34,883 nucleotides of DNA from Deltaproteobacteria bacterium HGW-Deltaproteobacteria-13 (lineage in GTDB: Bacteria; Desulfobacterota; Syntrophia; Syntrophales; Smithellaceae). Positions 8,561 to 15,680 of this stretch are shown one piece after another (position 1 is the first letter of the stretch; the number at the start of each line of letters is the position of its first letter). The notes beneath the pieces were generated by a model, which worked only from the letters and a program-made list of their open reading frames with translations, did no database searches and was not told where the DNA came from. The stretch spans positions 1-34,883 of the forward strand of contig PHBJ01000022.1 in the NCBI GenBank assembly GCA_002840555.1, in the 5' to 3' direction. Position numbers and translations under genes: made by a program.

Positions 8561-9236
8561 GGTTCCTCGGAATTACACTTGTGGAATAAATCATTTTTCT
8601 TCTTAGTCCCGAATTCATGTCTTTATCCTCTGTTTCCACCCACAGCGTGATATCGATTCTCGCGATATCCGGGATCCCTGCCGGCAATGAAGCGCTTGTT
8701 ATTTCTGTTCCCTGTGCGTCAAAATACCGGAAAACCGGGACATCGCCGGTATTGATAACGCGAACAGCACGCGGGTTTCCCGGTACGTCCCCTAAAAAGG
8801 GTTTGATCCCGCTTCCACAGTCCAGAGAACGGGTAATGCGTTGGTTGGCTGAATCATAAGTGTAGGTGACTGATTCGTTGGGATTGTCTCCGATAAGGCC
8901 GTTTCCGTTAAGATTCATTTCTATGGTGATCGAAGAACCTGTCGCCTGTTGAATTCCTCTGTAAGTCTGGTTGGCAGAAGCGGTGCAATTTCCCGGCGCT
9001 ACCCAAAAACCGGCGTTTGTCAGATCAGGCCTGGGATTGTACGACGCCATCTGCACTTCCAGAGACATTATTTCCAAAGCGGTGCGGGCATCCTGATGGG
9101 CGGCTACTTTTCTTTCCATGTTGGCAGTGGATTTCTGTCCCACGTTAACCATGGCGTAGACGGCTGCGATTACCGTCATTCCCACAGCCAGCGAAATCAG
9201 CATCTCCACCAATGTAAAACCTTTATAATTTTTCAT
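8544..9236 (-). CDS. pilW: minor pilin PilW-like protein
   Basis: The 230-residue minor pilin has a type III prepilin signal NYKG followed by FTLVEMLISLAVGMTVIAAVYAM, including the conserved Glu at +5. A PilW-type segment (ALEIMSLEVQMASYNP) follows. The open frame extends upstream to 9338, but the start is placed at ATG 9236 because it overlaps the pilV stop as ATGA. This four-base overlap is typical of coupled translation, and the upstream extension would bury the prepilin leader behind some 34 extra residues. It overlaps pilX by 17 bases. Confidence 0.87.
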   Translation of the reverse strand: MKNYKGFTLVEMLISLAVGMTVIAAVYAMVNVGQKSTANMERKVAAHQDARTALEIMSLEVQMASYNPRPDLTNAGFWVAPGNCTASANQTYRGIQQATGSSITIEMNLNGNGLIGDNPNESVTYTYDSANQRITRSLDCGSGIKPFLGDVPGNPRAVRVINTGDVPVFRYFDAQGTEITSASLPAGIPDIARIDITLWVETEDKDMNSGLRRKMIYSTSVIPRNHVITR

Positions 9237-9676
9237 ACACATCCAAAACGGAAAGATTCCTGTCTCGTTACGATTAAATGATCTGTTATGCCGACCGTGT
9301 TCGCCGGTGGCCAGCTTACGGTAATTGAAACTTTCCATGTATTGGTTGAACCGGCAACGGCGCTTGTAACAGTCCGGATATTAAAACTTGGATCGCCCTG
9401 TCGTGTGGTTGTATTATCGCTGCTGTAAACAGCGGTTCTGTCGACTGTTCCAACCGCTACCGTATTACAGGGATTCATGATCCATGCTTCCTGAATCATA
9501 AATTCCTTGTTGAGCAGCATAACCGCGTGCCCGAGATAATCGGTCCGGCTGCTTGTCTTCAAAGCAGTTGGCTGCAAGGAAAGAATCGCAAGTACTCCTA
9601 TCGAAAGCAACAGCACGGCAACAATGGACTCGACCAGAGATACGCCTTTTTTATTTTTGCAAATTATACTGCACAT
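9233..9676 (-). CDS. pilV: minor pilin PilV-like protein
   Basis: The 147-residue minor pilin has leader KNKKG followed by VSLVESIVAVLLLSIGVLAILSLQ, with Glu at +5. This matches PilV-type pseudopilins of the type IV pilus priming complex. The block LGHAVMLLNKEFMIQEAWIMNPCN is the usual alpha-helix to beta-sheet transition of PilV proteins. The ribosome site AGGAAG lies five bases before ATG 9676, inside the end of fimT (26-base overlap). Its stop codon overlaps the pilW start by four bases. Confidence 0.86.
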   Translation of the reverse strand: MCSIICKNKKGVSLVESIVAVLLLSIGVLAILSLQPTALKTSSRTDYLGHAVMLLNKEFMIQEAWIMNPCNTVAVGTVDRTAVYSSDNTTTRQGDPSFNIRTVTSAVAGSTNTWKVSITVSWPPANTVGITDHLIVTRQESFRFGCV

Positions 9677-10142
9677 AAGCTCTTCCTGTTATTTGTGTTG
9701 TTACGGCTGCTGTGGAGTTGATTGAATTTTTTAGCGTAATTGTTCCGAAAGTTACCGTTCCCCGTCTCTGAAAATTAATGACGGATCCGCCGCTAAAGTC
9801 AACGTTTTGAATGATAATTCCTGTTCCTGAAGAAGCCGGGGACTTTGTCCATAAAGTCACTGTTCCGCTGGTATCTGTTCGTGAAAGAGAATAGCTGTTA
9901 TTGTCCTTGTCGAATGTGATGCTATAGGAGGTTGGTTTTTTTTCTGAGATGGTCCGTTGTTTTGTATTGATGATGTCAGCCATTATTTCTCTGGATGCCG
10001 TTCTCAGGTTTGTATTGATTCTATAGTGCTGCCAGGCCGGTATGGATATACTCGTTATGATAGTTATCAGAGCTAGAACGATCATAAGCTCAACGAGCGT
10101 AAAACCTTTTGGAGTGTCTGTGTTTTTCATATTTTCAATCAT
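9651..10142 (-). CDS. fimT: FimT/GspH-type pseudopilin, first gene of the pilin operon
   Basis: The 163-residue pseudopilin has leader TPKG followed by FTLVELMIVLALITIITSISIPAW, the full type IV prepilin motif with Glu at +5. A GspH/FimT-type C-terminal beta domain follows, with FQRRGTVTFGTITL. Two ATG codons are possible, 10142 and 10130, and neither has a convincing Shine-Dalgarno sequence. Directly before 10142 lies CGTCCCGCAG, a segment complementary to the upstream riboswitch core, so start-site access may be controlled by RNA folding. It is the promoter-proximal gene of the five-gene operon. Confidence 0.85.
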   Translation of the reverse strand: MIENMKNTDTPKGFTLVELMIVLALITIITSISIPAWQHYRINTNLRTASREIMADIINTKQRTISEKKPTSYSITFDKDNNSYSLSRTDTSGTVTLWTKSPASSGTGIIIQNVDFSGGSVINFQRRGTVTFGTITLKNSINSTAAVTTQITGRAYVQYNLQK

Positions 10143-10144
10143 TT

Positions 10145-10256
10145 CTGCGGGACGTGAACGGGGAATTTATTTTCCCTGATACGTGCTAAACAAGCCCGCA
10201 TTCTACCATTTTGTCTTAAATTGTATGAAGGGGTTATTTTACAGGACTGCGGGACG
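10145..10256 (-). promoter_or_regulatory. leader between riboswitch aptamer and fimT (putative expression platform)
   Basis: In RNA sense, CGTCCCGCAG occurs twice in this leader: at 10247-10256 just after the aptamer, and at 10145-10154, ending two bases before fimT ATG 10142. Both are perfectly complementary over eight bases to GCGGGACG inside the aptamer (10323-10330). A third possible partner, TGCGGG (10195-10200), could pair with the start-proximal copy. A small GGGAA/TTCCC hairpin lies between. There is no hairpin with a U-run, so translational rather than transcriptional control is the simpler reading. This is inference from complementarity. Confidence 0.5.
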
Positions 10257-10262
10257 ACTTTT

Positions 10263-10361
10263 AAGCGTTGCCCGGCGGTTCTGCCACCCTATCTCACAAT
10301 AAGACTTAGGTCAGTAACTTTGCGTCCCGCCTTTTCAGTACGGTTTGCCTTTATCAAGCTT
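10263..10361 (-). ncRNA. cyclic di-GMP-I riboswitch (GEMM-I) aptamer
   Basis: The minus strand carries the GEMM-I core: GGCAAACC (10342-10349), a hairpin with a GAAA tetraloop (10333-10336), then GGGACGCAAAG (10318-10328). A second helix, CTGACC / GGT-GG-CAG, holds the tetraloop receptor CCTAAG (10305-10310) opposite TAGGG (10287-10291), one base away from the classical 11-nt receptor. The outer helix P1 is AAGCTTG (10355-10361) with CAA-C-GCTT (10263-10270), with one bulged C. The base aligned with G20 of the Vibrio Vc2 aptamer is G, which favours c-di-GMP over cyclic AMP-GMP, although Geobacter GEMM-Ib variants sense the latter. Transcription should begin one or two bases before P1. It precedes the fimT-pilV-pilW-pilX-pilY1 operon. 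Confidence 0.9.
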
Positions 10362-10369
10362 CCGGTTAC

Positions 10370-10398
10370 ATTTTAAGTAAAATAACTGTTAAAGTCAA
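10370..10398 (-). promoter_or_regulatory. sigma70 promoter of the pilin operon
   Basis: On the minus strand TTGACT (10393-10398), a 17-bp spacer and TAAAAT (10370-10375) match the consensus at five of six positions each. The predicted start near 10363 places the riboswitch at the very 5' end of the transcript. Confidence 0.75.
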
Positions 10399-10559
10399 TA
10401 GATATTATCAAGAAAGAATATCAAAAATATAAATCGAGCCTTTCCTGCACACCGCCCCCAAAACAATCTCTTTTAAGTTTTATCAGCACCATTAATAATT
10501 TTATTGAGTAATTTCATTGTTTTCCCATTATAAGTATTCAATAAAGAAAATCATTAATT

Positions 10560-11357
10560 TTATTCCTTCCCCTTGGGAACGCAAGCCAGCATATCTTTTA
10601 ATTTTATATCCGGATGGTGATAGCGTTTTTTCCTCGCTGTTCCTCCGCCATACTGAATGGCTTCTTCAGGGCACCATTGGAGGCAGGCAAAACATTGTTC
10701 GCAATGATGTTGCCATTTGGGTTTCCCGCCGGCCAGCAATATATTCTGCGCGGGACATATTTTTTCGCAAATTCCGCAGCTTGTGCATTTTTCATCAACC
10801 AGGAACGATTTATCCATTTGAGGAACATGAGAAAATGATAAGCGGTAAATTGCTGAAAAGAAAATATTTTGCCAGACGGGACCTTGTTCAGGCGCTTTTT
10901 CTTCTTTTGCTTTAATCAATGAGGCGATGCGATTGATTTTATTCAATGCTTCGTTAAATTTTTTCTCTTGCTTTTCCAGTGCTATGGCGCCGCCCCAGGG
11001 AATGTAATTGCTGGGCATGTCGATAGAAAATCCTGAAGAAAGCTTGACGTTCTTCTCTTGCAGCAGTTTTTTCAATTGAATCAGGGTCGCGGCAACCTGA
11101 CCGGCGTTGACGGCAAGCGCGAAATAGTATTTAGCCGGATCGGTTTCCAGACGATTTAAAAAATCAACAATCTTTGAAGGTATTCCCCATATATGAACAG
11201 GAAAGATAAAACCGATTTTTTTTGAATCAGGATGAATAAGGTCAAAGCCTGTATGTGTTACCGGAATAAGCTCAGTATTTTCGAGAGCTGCAGACAATTT
11301 TTTTGCCGTCCACAGAGAATTTCCAGTTCCCGTATAGAAATAAATCGTAGTTTCCAT
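10560..11357 (-). CDS. EFR1-family ferrodoxin (flavodoxin domain plus two [4Fe-4S] clusters)
   Basis: The 265-residue cytoplasmic electron carrier has an N-terminal flavodoxin-like domain with FMN phosphate loop YTGTGNS (8-14), and the family segment FPVHIWGIP (52-60). The C-terminal double ferredoxin module has Cys191/194/197/201 and Cys219/222/225/229, each CxxCxxCxxxCP. This architecture is that of EFR1 family ferrodoxins, common in anaerobes; physiological partners are generally unknown. No strong Shine-Dalgarno is seen. The glutaredoxin-like gene ends eight bases upstream, suggesting coupled expression. Confidence 0.88.
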   Translation of the reverse strand: METTIYFYTGTGNSLWTAKKLSAALENTELIPVTHTGFDLIHPDSKKIGFIFPVHIWGIPSKIVDFLNRLETDPAKYYFALAVNAGQVAATLIQLKKLLQEKNVKLSSGFSIDMPSNYIPWGGAIALEKQEKKFNEALNKINRIASLIKAKEEKAPEQGPVWQNIFFSAIYRLSFSHVPQMDKSFLVDEKCTSCGICEKICPAQNILLAGGKPKWQHHCEQCFACLQWCPEEAIQYGGGTARKKRYHHPDIKLKDMLACVPKGKE

Positions 11358-11365
11358 TTTTACAA

Positions 11366-11839
11366 TTAGAGGCCTGATTTCAGCACTCGCTCATAAACAC
11401 TTTCCGAGAATCCAAATACACGATTTTTATTGATGATGGCAAAAGGAACATCTTCGCTGTCATCTATTTCTTTTCTTTTAACGGCGGCATTCGCATCCGT
11501 ATCCGTATTGTATTCCGTAAAGGGAATATTCTTGGATTTCAAAAATTCTCGTGCTTTGTCACAATCACTGCAATCATTCTTGGTATAAAGAACAACATCG
11601 GGTTGCTTCGGAGATTTATTTTTTTGCGGCGATATTTGATCATCCTCATTTTGCAAATCTGTGGATTCTCCGGATTGAGATTTATGAATTTGAACATCTT
11701 TTGCTGATTTGTTCTGAGGCGGCGGATAATCTGTTATTTGCATGTGTCCTTTTTCATCTTCCCATTGATAGAAATCAGCAATGGCCGTATTACAAAGAAA
11801 GAAAGATAACAGTATAAATAATAATAGATATTTTTTCAT
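11366..11839 (-). CDS. exported DUF4124-glutaredoxin fusion protein
   Basis: With start ATG 11839 the protein has 157 residues. A signal peptide (about 1-21, MKKYLLLFILL...CNTAIA) is followed by a DUF4124 block (FYQWEDEKGHMQITDYPPP), a polar linker (about 42-79) and a glutaredoxin-like domain. That domain has Cys90-S-D-Cys93 and the cis-proline motif DVPFAI. It should act in the periplasm as a thiol-disulfide protein. An in-frame start at 11902 exists, but 11839 is preferred because a GGGGA site lies seven bases upstream and because the signal peptide then starts the protein. It sits eight bases before the EFR1 ferrodoxin gene on the same strand. Confidence 0.82.
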   Translation of the reverse strand: MKKYLLLFILLSFFLCNTAIADFYQWEDEKGHMQITDYPPPQNKSAKDVQIHKSQSGESTDLQNEDDQISPQKNKSPKQPDVVLYTKNDCSDCDKAREFLKSKNIPFTEYNTDTDANAAVKRKEIDDSEDVPFAIINKNRVFGFSESVYERVLKSGL

Positions 11840-12188
11840 GTTCGTCCCCACAGGATAAATATTTTTAAAATATTTATTTAACTTTAGACGGTGCAGGTTC
11901 ATCTATTTACGAATAATAACATGAATTAAATAAAGGAGCAAATTCTTTCCATAGGATGAATATACGGTATGCCTGGTGAAAAATTAAGAAACGTATTAAA
12001 AAAATTAAAGTAGAAACAACTTAATATTTAATGATTGTCAAATTTTCTCTCAATAGATCAACCTTTTTATTTTAGTAAACTTTTTCCTTATAATTTGTTA
12101 TTGAGAATCTCCACGATAGGTTATGGAGAATCTTCGAGTCTTAAGGAAAATGATAATTTTGAATTAACTTGCTTACGAATTCAAAACA

Positions 12189-12217
12189 TTGATTTTATCA
12201 GACAATATTTATAATAT
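12189..12217 (+). promoter_or_regulatory. possible sigma70 promoter of the site-2 protease gene
   Basis: TTGATT (12189-12194), a 17-bp spacer and TAATAT (12212-12217) lie 27 bases before the start codon. TATAAT at 12210-12215 overlaps but gives only a 15-bp spacer. The rest of the 404-bp divergent gap (11840-12243) is AT-rich, with a GAGAATCT direct repeat (12104-12111 and 12127-12134) and nothing else recognised. Confidence 0.5.
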
Positions 12218-12243
12218 AAAGAAAAACACAGATGAGGGGAATT

Positions 12244-13386
12244 ATGTTTGGCCGGGCGGTAAGTCTTTTTAAAGTTTTCGGATTTGAAATAAAAATGGAT
12301 ATAAGCTGGCTGCTTCTGGCTGCTCTGATAACCTGGTCATTGGCCGGCGGCCTTTTCCCTGACTATTACAAGGGGCTTTCTCCTGAAGCTTATTGGTGGA
12401 TGGGCGCAGCAGGGACAGCCGGCCTTTTTCTGTCCATCATTATTCATGAACTGACGCATTCCCTGGTGGCCAGACATTACGGTCTATCCATAAAGGGAAT
12501 AACGCTTTTTATTTTTGGCGGCATTGCCCAGATGGAAGGTGATCCTCCCCATCCCAAAGCTGAATTTATGATTGCCATTGCCGGTCCTCTGGCCAGTTGT
12601 TTTCTCGGTTTACTCATGTTCTTGCTCAATCTTTTGGGAGAAGGAAGCGGTTGGGCGGTAACAGTCAATGGTGTTCTAAATTATTTATGCTGGTTAAACA
12701 TTATCCTGGCGGTTTTTAATTTGATTCCCGCTTTTCCTCTGGACGGTGGAAGAATATTGCGTTCCGCGCTGTGGAAATGGAAAAAAGATATACGCTGGTC
12801 CACTGATATTTCCGCGCAAATAGGTTCCGGGTTCGGACTTCTGTTAATCATTATGGGAATCATTAATATTGTCAGAGGAAATTTCGTAGGGGGGGTGTGG
12901 TGGTTCCTGATCGGCCTGTTTGTCCGCTCGGCCGCGCAAACTTCCTACAAACAGATTTTAGCCCACAGTCTTTTTAATACAAAAAAAGTAAAAGATCTGA
13001 TGGTGAAGAATCCCGTGACCGTCCCGCGTTCCATATCCCTGGAAGAATTTATCAGCGACTATGTCTATAAACACCATTTCCAGGCGTATCCGGTGCTTTC
13101 TTTTGGCAGGTTAACAGGCTGTATTTTTGTAAAACAGATCGCATCCATACCGCGGGAAGAATGGACGCGATACACCGTAGGCGCTGTTGCTCTGCCCTGT
13201 AATGAAGAAATAACAATCGGGCCGGAGGAAGATGCCAATAAAGCATTGGAAATCATGAATCGAACGGGCAACAGCCGTTTGCTGGTTGTTAATGGCGATC
13301 AGTTGGAAGGCATTATCTCTTTGAAGGACATGCTTACACTTTTGTCCCTGAAGATCGAATTAAATGATTTGGAAAAGAATAAATAA
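12244..13386 (+). CDS. site-2 protease-family (M50) membrane metalloprotease with CBS domains
   Basis: The 380-residue membrane protein has the zinc-protease motif HELTH (68-72) in a transmembrane helix, and the second signature FNLIPAFPLDGGRILRS supplying the third zinc ligand Asp. Several hydrophobic segments fill residues 20-225. Two cytoplasmic CBS domains (about 248-375) end the chain. This is the S2P/SpoIVFB-like subgroup with C-terminal CBS domains, which may sense nucleotides. Its substrate is unknown; family members cleave membrane-bound regulators. The frame also contains ATG 12232, but GAGGGG lies four bases before ATG 12244, so the inner start is chosen. recQ follows on the same strand after 108 bases. 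Confidence 0.88.
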   Translation: MFGRAVSLFKVFGFEIKMDISWLLLAALITWSLAGGLFPDYYKGLSPEAYWWMGAAGTAGLFLSIIIHELTHSLVARHYGLSIKGITLFIFGGIAQMEGDPPHPKAEFMIAIAGPLASCFLGLLMFLLNLLGEGSGWAVTVNGVLNYLCWLNIILAVFNLIPAFPLDGGRILRSALWKWKKDIRWSTDISAQIGSGFGLLLIIMGIINIVRGNFVGGVWWFLIGLFVRSAAQTSYKQILAHSLFNTKKVKDLMVKNPVTVPRSISLEEFISDYVYKHHFQAYPVLSFGRLTGCIFVKQIASIPREEWTRYTVGAVALPCNEEITIGPEEDANKALEIMNRTGNSRLLVVNGDQLEGIISLKDMLTLLSLKIELNDLEKNK

Positions 13387-13494
13387 GCCATATTATTCGT
13401 GCCGGCTGGTGAAGATTTGTTAAAGAAAAATATTTCCGGATGCATGACCCGTCAATCGGGGATTACCGATGTTTTCAAGGATTGTGGTTGACGG

Positions 13495-15288
13495 ATGACA
13501 AAAGACGGCGCATTAAAAAAATATTTCGGATACGAATCATTTTATCCGCTGCAGGCGGAAATCATTGATCATCTTCTGGCCGGAAAACACGCGCTGGTCC
13601 TGATGCCCACGGGCGGAGGGAAATCCGTCTGCTTTCAGATCCCCGCGCTGTTGATGGACGGCACGGCCATTGTCATCTCGCCGCTGATTGCTTTGATGAA
13701 AGACCAGGTGGACGGACTTGCCGCCAACGGTATTCCCGCGGCGTTTCTCAACAGCGCCCAAAACGATGAGGAAAGCGCGAAGATTATCGGGCGATGCCTT
13801 GCCGGCGGTATCAAACTGCTTTATATATCTCCGGAGCGTCTGGCGTCAGCCTCAACAACCGTCTTTTTGCAGAAGCTGCGAATTTCCCTTTTTGCCGTGG
13901 ACGAGGCGCATTGCATTTCGTCCTGGGGACATGATTTCCGGCCTGACTATCTGAAACTTCATGTCCTGAGAGAAAAGTTCCCGGCCGTACCTCTGATTGC
14001 GCTTACCGCAACGGCCGACCGGGTGATCCGCAGGGATATTCTGCGGCAACTGGATATTCCCGAAGAGCACCAGTTTATCGCCTCTTTCGACAGGCCGAAT
14101 CTGAGTCTGGCGGTTTACTCGGGGCGGAAACGCATCGATCAGATTCTCCGCTTCTTATCCAAAAGAAAAAATCAGCAGGGCATCATTTACTGCCTGAGCC
14201 GCAAGACGACGGAAAATGTGGCGATGAGGCTTCAGGATCGCGGCTATCAGGCGGCTTATTACCATGCCGGCATGGACAATGCCGGACGGAGCAAAATTCA
14301 GGAAGGCTTTACTCGCGATAAAATTCAGATCATCTGTGCCACCATCGCCTTTGGCTTGGGCATCGATAAATCAAATATCCGTTGGATCGTTCATTACAGC
14401 CTGCCGAAAAATATTGAAAGCTATTATCAGGAAATCGGGCGCGCCGGGCGTGACGGTGCGCCGGCCGATACCGTGCTGTTTTACAGTTATGCCGACGTCA
14501 AAACCCATCATGACATGCTCAAGGATTTGCCGCAGGACCGGCGGGAATTGCTTGCGGCCAAACTCGAGCGCATGAAGCGATACGCGGAAGCGGACATCTG
14601 CCGCCGCCGTATCCTGCTGAGTTATTTCAACGAACAGCCGTCCGGTGATTGCGGCAATTGTGACGTGTGCAAAAACCCGCCGAAAAAATTTAACGGCACC
14701 ATCATCGCGCAAAAAGCCTTATCGGCTGTTGCCCGCACCAGTGAAAAAATCAACATGACCACGCTGATCCAAATACTGCGCGGCTCCCTCAATGCATTCA
14801 TCCGGGAAAACAGTTATGATCAGATTAAAACCTTCGGCGCCGGCCGCGACATAAAATACAGTGAATGGGCTGAATACATTTTCCAGCTGCTGAATTCCGG
14901 CTTTGTCGACATCGCCTACGATGAAGGTTACGCGCTGAAATTAAACGGCCTTAGCCTTAAAATTCTGAAGTCGGAAATGGACGTGTTCCTGACACAGCCT
15001 GCGGAATTGGAAAAGAAGTTCGAAACCATTGCCGCACTCCCCAAAAAACAAGCGGGGAACGATGGGCTTTTCGAGAGATTACGCGCATTGAGAAGAACGC
15101 TGGCGGATGAAAACAATGTGCCGGCGTATGTGGTGTTCTCCGACAGGACCCTGCTGGAAATGGCGGATTCCAGGCCGCAGGATGCCATCGAGATGCTTGG
15201 CGTCAGCGGTGTCGGTGAGCATAAAATGAAACAGTATGGGAAACAATTTCTCGAAGAGATCCGGCATTACACGACGCATCAGTCCTGA
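13495..15288 (+). CDS. recQ: ATP-dependent DNA helicase RecQ
   Basis: The 597-residue superfamily 2 helicase unwinds DNA 3' to 5' in recombination and repair. Visible motifs are Walker A MPTGGGKS (37-44), DEAH (136-139), the RecQ aromatic-rich loop HCISSWGHDFRPDY, motif VI YYQEIGRAGRDG, and the zinc-binding cysteines of the RQC region (CRRRILLSYF...CGNCDVC). A C-terminal HRDC domain lies at about 515-590. The length is right for a full bacterial RecQ with one HRDC domain. The ribosome site before ATG is weak (GTGGTTGACGG). It is likely transcribed on its own or with the upstream protease gene. Confidence 0.96.
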   Translation: MTKDGALKKYFGYESFYPLQAEIIDHLLAGKHALVLMPTGGGKSVCFQIPALLMDGTAIVISPLIALMKDQVDGLAANGIPAAFLNSAQNDEESAKIIGRCLAGGIKLLYISPERLASASTTVFLQKLRISLFAVDEAHCISSWGHDFRPDYLKLHVLREKFPAVPLIALTATADRVIRRDILRQLDIPEEHQFIASFDRPNLSLAVYSGRKRIDQILRFLSKRKNQQGIIYCLSRKTTENVAMRLQDRGYQAAYYHAGMDNAGRSKIQEGFTRDKIQIICATIAFGLGIDKSNIRWIVHYSLPKNIESYYQEIGRAGRDGAPADTVLFYSYADVKTHHDMLKDLPQDRRELLAAKLERMKRYAEADICRRRILLSYFNEQPSGDCGNCDVCKNPPKKFNGTIIAQKALSAVARTSEKINMTTLIQILRGSLNAFIRENSYDQIKTFGAGRDIKYSEWAEYIFQLLNSGFVDIAYDEGYALKLNGLSLKILKSEMDVFLTQPAELEKKFETIAALPKKQAGNDGLFERLRALRRTLADENNVPAYVVFSDRTLLEMADSRPQDAIEMLGVSGVGEHKMKQYGKQFLEEIRHYTTHQS

Positions 15289-15680
15289 AAATCACAAATA
15301 AAAGTTTATCGAAATTGCGAAGCAACAAATTCAGCCAATCGGGTCTGCCGGATGCTCTGTAAAATTCACGGTTCGCTATCCTTCCTCTCCGATACAAAGA
15401 TCTTGTGGAAAAAATAATTGACATGCCCACGGAACTTTCCTATATCTCTATGGTCAGTAAGCAAGGTCTGATCAAAGTTTCTTCCGTCCGGATCATCTGA
15501 TGGCATCAATTGATCGGGCGTTATTCACCGGTATGAGAGAGTGTGCCTGATGCCGGAACAGCCGATATACCCGTGCTGCGTGCGGTCTGCCGGCCTGGTT
15601 CCTCCCGGTAATGATCGAGGAAAAGATGATCAGATAAGCCGATAAAGATAATCTTGGCAAAGATACCAGGGAGGATAGCC
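15289..15680. other. intergenic region before the two-component genes
   Basis: This 392-base stretch shows no convincing gene, RNA fold or -24/-12 element. It must contain the promoter for the histidine kinase gene, but no clear sigma70 match was found by eye. Confidence 0.4.

Noticed and set aside
9237-9338. Upstream extension of the pilW frame
   Set aside because: The ATGA overlap with pilV and the prepilin leader both place the start at 9236.
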